DNA of 64,000 nucleotides from Tetrapyrgos nigripes (lineage: Eukaryota; Basidiomycota; Agaricomycetes; Agaricales; Campanellaceae), in NCBI GenBank assembly GCA_013368315.1, contig JAACJM010000047.1, positions 186,001 to 250,000 on the forward strand. The letters are read 5' to 3'. The notes under the pieces were generated by a model that worked only from the letters and a program-made list of their open reading frames with translations, did not search any database and was not told the origin of the DNA. A program made the position numbers and the translations under genes. Positions 22,863-33,077 of the stretch are shown here, piece by piece (positions within the stretch are counted from its first letter, which is position 1; every line of letters begins with the position of its first letter).

Positions 22863-24800
22863 TCAAGAAGAAGGGCAATCGGGGATTTGTATGTTCTTCA
22901 GGGTCCGGCTGCGGAGGTGTTCATAACGATTGAGTAAGGAAGGATGCACACGAAGTACGATGTGACAAAACTTACTTGGAATCGAAGAGACCCCACCACC
23001 CTTCAACACCACCGAATTGGGCATCCTGCAAAGACGTGTTAGAACTAGAAGAATCTCGGTTGGTTGGAGAAAATGACAAACCTTCCAAGGCTCATCGAAG
23101 TACTAAACAAATTCGAGCAAAATCAAAATCAATATGGTGCAAAAACGACTCGGAGTTGAAGGAGAACGAACCTCGAAGAAGAAGTAGCCAGTACCATTGG
23201 TGTTTGCTTGGCATACAAATGTGTCCAAGAAAATCTACGATGAGAGTCAGAACTAAGATTTTGTCGCTGTCAAAAAAAAAATAGGGCTTCACCTGAAGGT
23301 TAGCTTCAGAGGCATCAGAGGCACCATTGTTCTTGTTGCCCTCATCCGATGATTCCTGGGGACAGACGTCTCATTGTCAGTGTCATGTCTATCGCTTGGC
23401 AGAAGAAATACTCACAGTTGGCCATCTTGTTTTACGCCGCACACGTCAGAAGGTGAAAGTCATGATAATAGACGCCACTCACCCGGTCTCGGCGATATAC
23501 ATCTTGGGCTGCCAAGAAATGTCAAAATAATTCTCCATATCCGATTGAGCCAGACATACGTGGTTAGGAAGCGCCGCTGTAGGCTGCACATTCGTCTCTT
23601 GGAAAAAGTCGTTTACCCAACCAGCGGCAGCCTGTATGGTGGTGTTTGCAAACCACGCATGGACATTGGACATCTGGAGGTACCGGTCGTAAGACACAAG
23701 CTTTCTCTTCAGTCAAAGCTGAGCCTCACCCCATAATCAATGCCTGCAAGAACCTTGTTGTTGAAATAAAATCCAGCATCAGAGTTACCAACAGGTAGTG
23801 ATACTCCGATTTCAGAAAGCATGCTACGTGTGTCAGCAATATCCGCCAAGATGAGTTGAGCACCTAGTCATGGAAACAGGGGATATGAACATGTGAACGA
23901 CTTTGTGTAATTTGGGCAACGTACCCTCATCGCCAATGGAACTGTTGGGGTCATCTGAACCTTTGTCGTTGAGGTAACTACAAAGAACCGTGTTACATCA
24001 GAGGATTGTCGAGAAAAAAGCGGACGAGGACGCATATCACATACTTGAGCATGAATTCATTTCCTACGGTGACACCAAGAACATGATCCGTTCCGTAAGT
24101 CTGCAACGCCTCCTTAACGAGGTCTCGCTGTCTGGTGTAGGCCGTATGGTCGTCCGGAACGTTGAAGATACCAAGGTAAACCGAAACATTCGTCTTTGTC
24201 TGCTTAATGGCTTCGAGCTGGTGGAGTCATTAGCGGTCGGAACCATGGAATGAATAAACAAACTTACGACTAGGGCGGACTGGTTGCAATCGGCCCCATA
24301 CAGACGAATCCTTGAGGTGAGCTGAGACATGAGCTATGAGGATTAAGTCAACAAAAAAACCGAAAATCAACATATAGCAAGTCGTGCGCACCTGGATGTC
24401 CTTGATAACATTTTCCAAAGAATTGGAGCAATTTGGAAGTTGCGAACCCTCTGGCGTATACGCCATACCCCAGAACGACTGATGAAGTCTCGAATCGCGA
24501 ACGAAAGTGCTAGGGTCATTGGGATCAGTCTGGGCTGGAGCGCCATCTGAGGTAGAGCCTGTGGAGGAATTTCCAGACGAGGAAGCGCTGGCCGCCCGAT
24601 TATTGTCGTTGTCGTCGTTGTCATTGTTCCTAGTAACACCGACACCAACGCCCACACCAATAGCTATCAAAGCCACAAGGCCAACGATACTTCCAATGAG
24701 CTGTATAAATTTTAAAAAAAAATTGGAATCCTTGAGGGAAAAACATTTGCGGAAAAGGAATGTCACATACGATCCATCTGCGTCTGCTACGACCAGGCAT
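22863..24800 (-). CDS. Membrane-anchored GH17 glucan endo-1,3-beta-glucosidase, copy B
   Basis: The start MPGRSRRRWI is followed, after one intron, by a membrane segment (LIGSIVGLVALIAIGVGVGV) and an Asn/Asp/Ser-rich linker. The GH17 domain shows DPNDPSTFVRDSRLHQSFWG, TSRIRLYGADCNQSALV, GVTVGNEFML (acid/base Glu), MYIAETGWPTESSDEG (nucleophile Glu), CQANTNGTGYFFFE and QFGGVEGWWGLF, ending RTLKNIQIPDCPSS. The frame is intact across all exons that I followed. It is a close relative of copy A directly downstream on the same strand, which implies a tandem duplication. Likely role: remodelling of cell-wall beta-1,3-glucan at the plasma membrane. Confidence 0.9.
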
Positions 24801-25163
24801 ACTGACGATTCTGGGATATTACAGGAGAGGGAAAGAAGGAGAGTACTGGTTTTAAAAGAAGGACAGTGGGTCAAACGAGGGGGTTGGTAGGAAATGGCTA
24901 TGCGACTGTCGACGCTAACCAAAAGAAAAATATGTATGTCGGTGATCTAGATTGTATTAGTTCCTGCGCGCTTCTACGGCTTAATATGTCCACCCCCGTT
25001 CCTCTCGCTTGAAGCCTTCCTTCTCGGGAAAATGTTCCGTTGTTCCTGCATGACCACAGCGATGAGGGGAATCCAAGTTTAGCAAGTCTATTCCGTTTGT
25101 TTAAGTCAGGTATAAGTTAGATTATTTCCAATTACATGCTATAAGATCGGTCCCAATGGTCTG
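24801..25163. other. Intergenic region, GH17 B promoter and RIB1 3' end
   Basis: 363 bp between two minus-strand genes. It holds the promoter of GH17 copy B and the 3' end of RIB1. No gene or repeat seen. Confidence 0.35.
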
Positions 25164-26613
25164 TTACTGCTCAGGATCCTCCAGCCAAAGCGGTAGCATG
25201 TGCCCCATTCTCAGAACCTTGGTACGAAGGTATTTGTCAAGGTCCTCACCATACACCGCATTCCCGCCAATAAGAGTTGCCCCTGGAATCCGATCATCCT
25301 TCGGGCTTTGTCTGTCAGCCGGTAATGCTGGAACGGCAAGCATAGCGTTTCGCGACCTCCAACTTCTCGGAATCATGGGCACACGCTCGACCACCCTCAA
25401 TCCTTCGTCTTCAAGAGCCTTCACCTTGTCAGGGTTATTTGTCAAAACCCTCACACCCTCGCCTAATTCATCCTTCGATCCCAATCCCAAGTCCCTCAAA
25501 ATCGCTACTGCAATCTCATAACCCCTCTCGTCTGCCTGATGTCCGAGCATTAGATTGGCGGTGACCGTGTCATGCCCCAGATCCTGCAAGTTGTAGGCTC
25601 TGATTTTAGATAGCAGACCTATCCCACGTCCTTCTTGTCGCATATACACAACGGCACCACGTCCTGGGATTTCTTTTGGTGGGTCTAGCGGAGATTGAGA
25701 GGGAACCGGTATTGGCTGGGAAATCAAACGAATGGCCTCGTCCAATTGCTCGCCGCAATCACAACGCATGCTTCCAACTGTCTCTCCGGTAAAACACTCT
25801 GAATGAATGCGTATGAGAGGGGAGGGAATCAGGTCGTTGATGCCTGTCCAGTGTGTATGGGCATGGATGGGATTTGACGCGTGTTGCGAATCAGCCGATA
25901 GTCGACCCACATAGGCTCCCCGTGTTATCCGATCCATCTCGGTCTCATTGTCACTCCAAACAGCGTCGAGGGTTTTTGAACGAATGTGAGGGGGAGAGTC
26001 GGGATTGGGAGGTCCCTGGAATTGGGCAGGATCAACCACAATGGCCATGTGCTCCTTGCTGTCACGGTTGTTATGATAGAGATGAAGGAATGCGGGACCG
26101 TGGGGTGTGGGTATCCGTGTACGTGCCATGCACTTTACTTCGAGAGGACCAGATGGGAGTTTGGCAGACTCGGGTACCGGGACAGTTGTTTTTGACCCGT
26201 GTCTTCCCTCGGTATCATCGGTTTGTGTCTTGGAGGGAAGATTGTGCGTAGGACTGAGAGGACCGACGTTTTCCTTCCCGCCGTCCGGTACAGAAAGACT
26301 CAGACGTTTGCTTCGCGGGGCTTGCCTGCTAACATAGGCTAGGCGTTCGTGGTCGGATTTTGAAGAGGAACCTTGGCCAGTAAATTTCGTCCAGTCCCAA
26401 GAGCTTTCGGACTGAGGAAGGTGACACAAGGAAAGAAGTCGTGAGCATAGTGGTTTCGGGTTATATGGGGGCCTGATGCTGCAACTGCTGCAATAAGGAG
26501 AGGATCGAGTGCTGCGTCTCTGCGAGGAATGAAGGTTTTTCTAGTAGGAGGGTTGGACCTGTGATCAGGTCAAGTAGGGCAGCGTCTGCATCTGAGGAGC
26601 AGCAATGAGACAT
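25164..26613 (-). CDS. RIB1: GTP cyclohydrolase II (riboflavin biosynthesis)
   Basis: It catalyses the first step of riboflavin synthesis from GTP. The zinc site is SECFTGETVGSMRCDCGEQL, with Cys-x10-Cys-x-Cys. The active-site block is VVYMRQEGRGIGLLSKIRAY, and the GTP-binding end is GVRVLTNNPDKVKAL. The N-terminal ~100 residues are low complexity, followed by the PHGPAFLHLYHNN core start. The long open frame begins without an ATG. An upstream exon (26473-26613, MSHCCSSDADAALLDL onward) can be joined to exon 25164-26411 in phase only by a GC-AG intron at 26412-26472 (CAG/GCCCCC), giving 462 residues. The donor is poor, so the first exon is less certain than the rest. Confidence 0.88.
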
Positions 26614-27197
26614 GGTGGACGAGGGTAACCCGGTTTGATTCTTTTCCGCATTTAAGTAACAGAGTTGCAAATGCACTGCAGTTGTTACTCAGGTGATCTA
26701 GTCAGCCGCTTGAGTCAGCCTAGTTTTAAATATGCGGCCGTCCTGCAATCTCGGCCCAATTCGATGCCACAGTTTGTCAATGGATGACTAGTCTTCGATC
26801 TGGCCTCACGGTTTAATGGTACAGTTTGTCAATGGATGACTATTTTTCTCAGTCTTCTCAGTCTTCTCAGTCTTCTCCGATCTGGCTTCAGCCGTCGAGT
26901 ACGGTGTCATCCGAGTGGTCCGATCGTGGCGTAGATGTAGGAACATCAATGATAGGCTGTACTGTGGATCTGCGTGATTTTATCTTGGTGAACACGTTTG
27001 AGATAGTGAAGCACTGACTGCCTTGAGTCTTGACCTTGCTTTGATCTTCTGAAGAACTTGCTAGAAGCTTTCAGGAGCCATGGGAAAGAAAAAATGGTAA
27101 TATTTATCAGCCAACCAATCAAAATAGGGCACTTTTACTTCAATCCACTCATACAACCCACCACCACTAGGCTGCCTGTACAGGCTGGTCCGTGGTG
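26614..27197. other. Divergent intergenic region with direct repeats
   Basis: It lies between the RIB1 start (-) and the coiled-coil gene start (+). A 20 bp word (cagtttgtcaatggatgact) occurs at about 26770-26789 and again at 26823-26842, each followed by a cttc/cttctcc-gatctggc block, which marks a ~53 bp tandem duplication. The second copy also carries three cagtcttct units (26851-26877). An open frame over it encodes a Gln/Ser repeat but has no family match. Confidence 0.55.
26769..26892. repeat. Imperfect ~53 bp tandem duplication plus cagtcttct triplet repeat
   Basis: Two copies of cagtttgtcaatggatgact are spaced 53 bp apart. Downstream of the second copy is a threefold cagtcttct repeat, and both copies end in gatctggc. 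The repeat sits in the promoter region between RIB1 and the next gene. Confidence 0.7.
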
Positions 27198-29372
27198 ATG
27201 AACCCTGCCAGCTATCCAGGAGGGCCTGCACCCACACAAGTAAATCATCAACATCAAAAGTGTGTTCCATTCCTTTGTTCTTTGTCTCCTTTCACTAACA
27301 AGCCACCCTAGTACAACTTTACCCCCACACCTGGCCTTTTCCAATCAGTGGCAAGCCATACAGATCGTCTCTAATGTAGCGAACACGTACAAGGCGGAAA
27401 ATGCTGCTCTTCGGGCTGACAACCAGCGCCTCCACAATGACGTCCAGCAACTCAATCAGCAGATCTCACAATCCAATGAAACGTGCAGCGTGTGGTCGAA
27501 CGAAAACCTTAAGCTGTACGAAGATAATACTCGCTTGAACGGCAAAATAAAAAAGCTACAAGAAACAGTCGAGACGCTACAGCTTGAACAGGATGGGTTG
27601 AAATCCAAGTTGTCACAGTCCACTGAAGAGCGCTACGTCCTTCTCTGGAACGACTTTCTGAAACTTCGCAACGGCTACAATCAACTGCATGCACATGCGT
27701 CCTACTACAAGAGTTTCGTGGATGAGGGTGTGCAAAGAGGCATTATTCAGGTATGTAGATCAACAGTTCTGTGGTTGCCAATGCGTCTAATCTGATTGTC
27801 AATCCAGCCGAATACACATCAGAACCCCTCAGCCCAGCCAGTACCGCCAGTGGTGCCTTCACCCACCCGTCCTAGTCAATCGCATGCTAGCCAACTGCAT
27901 ACATTACCAACTAGTGTACAATCACACATGCAGCAGGCTCAGCATCAGCAACGTGTTTCTAATGTACCTATCAACTCAGGGCCCCAACCCCCTCTCCATC
28001 CGAATCAAATGCCTCCATCCGCTCGACCCAATTTACACCTAGTCACCCAAGTTTCTTCGGCGAACACTTACCCTCAGCCTCCTCAGCCTACTCGATATCC
28101 CGCTATCCCTCATCCTCCTCCTCCTACACAACAGTATCCAGCTCATGTATCTCAACATCCCAATGTCCCTACACACCACTATCCAGCTCATGCGTCTCAG
28201 CTTACTCCAATTACTCCAAATAGTGGCCACAACAGTCCATATCATCCCGAACCACATGTACAGACTTCTCCGAGTCATGTCGCTCCGATGAACATGTTAC
28301 CGACTCCGCACATGCCAGTCCATATACCACAATACGTTCATACCCACCAGTTCCCTCAGCGTCCACTGCAAGACCCGAACCGTTTACCTCATGAATCACC
28401 CCGCGATGAGAAGAATCATATACCACCTCCGACCCCTATATCGCAAAAATACCCTACGCCTCCGATATCCGAATCCCATACATCGATGTCACCAGAAACA
28501 TCGTGGTCTTCTGTCAGCGTAAAGCGAAGCGACTCTCCCGTTCCTGTTGTAGGACCACCAGTGCCCTCGTTACAACCAAAAAGCGAGAGCAATAGTACGC
28601 GAGAATTTTCACCAACGAATGTGTCAGGACAGAAACGCCCAAGTATGTCGTTTGAATCTCGCGAGAGTCATTCTCCGAAGAGGCCACGACTGAGTGTGGA
28701 AGGTCTTGACCGGGGTGATCCTGGTCTCTCAAAGGAGATGAAGGAAGACCCTGCTTTGGCATATCAACCAAAAGCTGTTGAGCATACCTCTCTTGCTTTT
28801 TCATCTCAACAACTGGGATCTCAACAAACAACCGAGCAGAACGCTTCGCTAGAACCAGTGGATGCCCCTAGTAGAGTTGTCCAAATTGCAGCAGTACCGC
28901 CAGAACAGGTGGATAGGATGGAAGTTGAACCGACTTTGGATAGTCAGGAGGGCGCTGGAGATGTCCAAGTTGCAACGGTGCCGCCAGAACAGGTGGATGT
29001 GGCAGAGGCTGAACCTAATCAGGATAGTCAGAAGGGTGACACGGACTCTGACGGTGAACCTCAACGAGGTCCTGACGGTCTCTACGAAGAGTTGGACGCT
29101 GCTGACTGGTTTTTGGTGGGCACCGCTGAGGATGAAGGATTCGGGGACGACGGCCTCAAAATTTGTGTCCTGTGCCGGTACGTGGTTTTTCTTCTTCTCG
29201 GCATATAAATTATTGTTCATACTTCCTTCTTCACAGTGAACGAGTCAGAAACAAAAAACAAGTCCCTCCGTATCAGTTTGTCAATCCCTCCAACGAGGAA
29301 ATTCTGACGCATTTCCGGACTCACCATTCGACTGCTTTCACTATGGCACGCAGGGAAGGCCCAGACCTATAA
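27198..29372 (+). CDS. Unrecognised protein: coiled coil, Pro/His/Gln-rich middle, C-terminal Cys/His cluster
   Basis: Four exons (27198-27239, 27349-27750, 27808-29177, 29237-29372) join in phase to 649 residues. The start is MNPASYPGGPAPTQ. Residues ~15-145 form a predicted coiled coil (KAENAALRADNQRLHNDVQQ, KIKKLQETVETLQLEQDGLK). Residues ~150-450 are disordered and rich in Pro, His, Gln and Ser, with repeats such as YPAHVSQHP and YPAHASQ. An acidic region with two VPPEQVD repeats follows. The C-terminus holds CVLCRERVRNKKQVPPYQF, then a HFRTHH end. The Cys-x2-Cys and His-x3-His spacing suggests a zinc finger. I do not recognise the family. A nuclear scaffold or DNA-binding role is only a guess. 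Confidence 0.75.
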
Positions 29373-29552
29373 CCATCCCTACCCTTTCAAGTTTTGTTCT
29401 TGTGTACTACCTTGTTGCATTCATTTGTATGTTCTTGTATATTGCATTCATTGTACTCTTTCACCCACCCATTCGTCCATTCCTGCATTATGTCCCTCAA
29501 TTATGGTTGATACATATTCTATTCTCTGGATAATTATCTCGCAACACTGCAG

Positions 29553-30078
29553 AGTACTAGTCTTTGTAGTTTTCTTACTTAGAATAATTACACAGTGCAC
29601 AAACCTTCCCCCCGCTTGCTTTGATCGACCATTGCATTCCTTTCGCATTCTATCACCATCACACCCACTACCAGCCATTCTTTAATTGCTATACATGCTT
29701 CTTCTTGTCTGCATGTAAGTATGAATACGGATTTTTGGACACGACAAATGCAAACGCTAGTTCTGGCGGCAACGGCAGTCTTGTTGGAAACACTACGTCA
29801 ACACCACAAAATCAACCCGACTTAGCCGACCAGTCGGTTTACGAAAAGATACGCGGCTCTGTCCTCCTGGATGGCATCATTCAAGCATTCCTTCTCGGTT
29901 TCGTTCTAGCACAGGCACTCAGAAAGGATTACCAGGATGATTCATGGTGCAAGTGATTATTCGTTGGCGTGGACGTTGTTCTGTCTCTGTACGTTCACTT
30001 GGATGTGTTTCCGGATTCCTCTTTGGGCTTGCTTAAGCCCTTTCTTCAGGTTACAGACGATGATTGAGGAATTCAAAG
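29553..30078 (+). pseudogene. Truncated, broken copy of the serpentine membrane protein gene at 32.6-34.5 kb
   Basis: About 525 bp here match 32566-33077 at roughly 90% identity, from gtactagtct through the first exon, first intron and into the second exon, ending exactly after gaattcaaag. The first-exon product is recognisable (EYGFLDTTNANAS, SVYEKIRGSVLLDGIIQAFL). The copy is disabled: 4 extra bases after the ATG (ATGTAAG versus ATGTATG) put the start out of frame, CGG has become TGA (DSWCK-stop in place of DSWRKRLF), two codons (Lys-Tyr) are missing, and all downstream exons are absent. No function is expected. Confidence 0.85.
29553..30078 (+). repeat. Segmental duplication, copy 1 (partner 32566-33077)
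   Basis: Same orientation as copy 2 and about 3 kb upstream. High identity continues over upstream untranslated sequence, exon 1, intron 1 and the first part of exon 2, and stops abruptly inside exon 2. Confidence 0.85.
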
Positions 30079-31036
30079 CTGGGCCGGAAGACCCTGGACA
30101 GCTCACAGCATGCCAGAGCTAGGAAGGATGGACAGCTGTAAACCATATGTAGAGAGCAACGGAAAGACGGTAAAGTGGACATGGGATCCTTGGCCTGCCA
30201 AAGAGCGCATGTGCTGTATAGCATCCAGATACGATTCAGAGAGCATAGTAAAAGACAGAGCGTCCGAATCAGATTAGACATGCTCTTGGGTTGACGACCA
30301 AGTTGGAACCGACCACATACTTAAGCTCTACCCATGGTAGGACTTTGGAAGTCTTGTCGTCTCCTTCCATGTGTTCTAGAGGATATTTGGGGTGGTTTCA
30401 GAGTATTTTTGGTGACACATATCATGGCGGAAAAGAACAAGAAAATTGCACAGCCACGCTGGTTCCTACTGCCCCCGGCCCCCCACCTCAGCGTCGACGA
30501 ATTGCCAACGAGTTGCTTTTCTTGCTTTTCTTGCCCAATGAGAAGCTGGTGCAATGTGTAAGTGCAAATGGTTGCTGCTATTAGAACTGATCTTATACGT
30601 ATTACGAAGATAGACAGGTTAGTGAGGGAAGATGGAGTAGAAAGACTATTTTTCTATGACTCAATTTCTGAGGCCCTCAGGATCACCTTTTGAATTCTGC
30701 CAGCACAACTCTGGTTCGCCATGTGAATCTGTTCTATCACTCCGCGACCTTTTGACCTTATTTCCTGCAACACTCAAATGATCCATCGTAGTGGTCGAGA
30801 TCGCGTCAACTTGAACTTGGGTAAAGTTGGAAGGTGCCACAGACTGGACTGGGTGGCGATCACCCTGCCAGTGCCAATTGCAAACCGTCATGGTTTTGGC
30901 GAACCCGAAGGTGATCCGGACAAGGTTTTACCGTTGGGAGTGATCATGATAAGAGGTCGTGCAATCAAGTAAGTCGGCCACGAATTATTGTGGTATGCGA
31001 CTGTGACTCACCGGACTGAAGTTAATCTGTTTCGAC
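30079..31036. other. Intergenic region after the duplication breakpoint
   Basis: No complete gene is supported. A minus-strand open frame at 30661-30891 (with FTQVQVDAISTTTMDHL) could be a detached 3' exon of the minus-strand serpentine gene, since it lies just downstream of that gene, but I cannot join it in phase. The rest shows nothing I recognise. Confidence 0.35.
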
Positions 31037-32259
31037 TCATTGAACAGATCCCCAAAGGTTTGTGCAGTCGAATACCCCATTTGTTGACGAAGGACGGGAC
31101 GACTGTTGAGAGTCTGTGCGTACAAAACTGGTCAGAAGCCTCTAGTCGTGAACACAGATCAATTGACGATTACCGTCATGAGGGTGTTTCTATCGGAATG
31201 AACAGAATACCGTCAGAAAAAATCATCCTTGCGATGGTTTGGAGACCTACGTGTACAATCGGGCCATGGGCAATGAAAATATTAAATGCAGGTTTGTCCT
31301 GGGAATGGTGGTCTACAACGACTCGGGTGAGCCTCAAGCCTTGGTTTCGTGAAATCAATCAATGACACTGACCAGAAAAGCCAAAGCACAAATGCAAAAG
31401 ACCGTCACAGGCAATGCAGTTACCACTGATGTGCGAATGATCTTGGAAATGGCAGTATCGGTGGCTAATTGATGATTATTTCATTTTCAGCGTCACGGCG
31501 CCACCGGCGGTACCATCGGTCTTCAGCTAGAGGATCTCAACACTGAACAAATACTCGCCTTTTATCCCGGTCCTGCTCTTCGACAGATAATACGAGAGCA
31601 CCGCTGTGATTGACACATCGCAAGCTACGGCGATAGCTAGCCAGCTGTCTCCAACAGGGATCAGTCTAACGTTAGCTTCTACATTCGGTGCGAGCAATGC
31701 GGTGATATTCGATGTAAAAGCTAATCCCCTTGGGCCAGGGAAAGAGAGCAGATGGCGGCGAAGAGGACGAATGATTTAGAGAAAATGCGAATACGCCAGG
31801 CGAGGAAGAATTGTACTGGGACGGAAATGCTAGTGGCAGACGTGTACAGTGCTGAGTGGGCTTTCCCGGATGAGATGTCAGTGTCTGGAATACTCACAGC
31901 GTGGTGAAGATAGGTATCATACTGTATTGCCAAGGAGTCGAAAGGAGACCAATTTTGTTCTCGAAACAATCTACGGCGTAGTGCCACAGCAAAGACGAAG
32001 ACGCACAAGAAGAGAACATGTCGACAATGGCGACCCATATGACGAGACCGCTGCGGGATGGTTTTGAGCCGTTTGATGACTTTGATTGAATCGCACAAAC
32101 TTGGAGTACGCACGTAATGGTAGGTCCATCTTTGATTCTGGATTCATAGTACTCGAAGAACTGGACGATACAGATCCCAGCGAGAAGAGCGTTGACCAAA
32201 GCAGAAACCACCACAGGTCCGAGAATGAGGCTGATGTTGATGGGAGGATTTTCTGCCAT
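31037..32259 (-). CDS. Serpentine membrane protein, DUF6534-like, with a frame break (possible pseudogene)
   Basis: The start MAENPPINISLILGPVVVSA is followed by membrane segments typical of the agaric seven-helix family with a C-terminal DUF6534 domain: ALVNALLAGICIVQFFEYYE, SGLVIWVAIVDMFSSCASSS, SVPVQFFLAWRIRIFSKSFV, SWLAIAVACDVSITAVLSYY, ALPVTVFCICALAFL, and the C-terminal NLHLIFSLPMARLYT. The intron at 31807-31890 is normal. After SLSLAQG the frame stops at GAT-TAG and resumes only if a run of four G (cccc at 31726-31729 on the plus strand) were five. The exon between SRTGIK and IIRTSV could not be placed cleanly. Either the gene is decaying or the sequence has errors. The family function is unknown. 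Confidence 0.55.
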
Positions 32260-32565
32260 GTTGGGTAGTATGGAGGGGCGACTCAGAGATTCTAGGTTTT
32301 AGACCAAGGCAGTAGCCGTTAATCGCGATTCATTGAGCAGTACGTTTCACGCTACATTACTCCGCTGTCCCTATGGCGCTTTCTATACTGCCGTGATTCT
32401 GGTTGGCCAGGGATCAACCGGGCATGAAAACCTGAAGATAATTCATCTTCTAGTACGTAACTACGTTTACTCGTTCAAATATTCATCGTCTTTCTCTCTC
32501 CTCAGCCATTTCAAAGGATTTCACTGTACAGTGTCTCGCAAGCGTGAGGTGGAATGCCCTTAGTG
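32260..32565. other. Divergent intergenic region between serpentine genes
   Basis: 306 bp between the minus-strand serpentine gene start and the left edge of the duplicated block. It should hold promoters for one or both genes. No motif identified. Confidence 0.35.
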
Positions 32566-33077
32566 GAGTACTAGTCTCTGTAGTTTTCTTACAATAATTA
32601 CGCACAAATCCCCGCTTGCTTTGATTGACCACTACATTCCTTTCGTGTTCTATCACCATCATCACACCCACTACTACCAGCCACTCTTTAATTGCTAAAC
32701 ACGGTTCTTCTTGCCTGCATGTATGAATACGGATTTTTGGACACGACAAATGCGAACGCTAGTGATGGCGGCAACGCGGGTCTCGTTGGGAACACTACGT
32801 CAACACCACCCGACTCAGCCGACCAATCGGTTTACGAAAAGATACGCGGGTCTGTCCTCCTGGATGGCATCATTCAAGCATTCCTTCTCGGTTTCGTTCT
32901 AGCACAAGCACTCAAATACAGAAAGGATTATCAGGATGATTCATGGCGCAAGCGGCTATTCGTTGGCGTTGTCGCCGTTCTGTCTTTGTACGCTCACTTG
33001 GATGTGTTTCCGGATTCCTCTTCGGGCTTGCTTAAGCCCTTTCTTCAGGTTACAGACGATGATTGAGGAATTCAAAG
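32566..33077 (+). repeat. Segmental duplication, copy 2 (partner 29553-30078)
   Basis: The intact version of the duplicated block. It includes the 5' untranslated region and the first exon of the functional serpentine gene. The minus-strand serpentine gene lies between the two copies. Confidence 0.85.

Noticed and set aside
30661..30891. Minus-strand open frame with VQVDAISTTTMDHL
   Set aside because: It may be a detached exon of the serpentine gene, but I could not join it in phase to that gene, so it is not called as a separate CDS.
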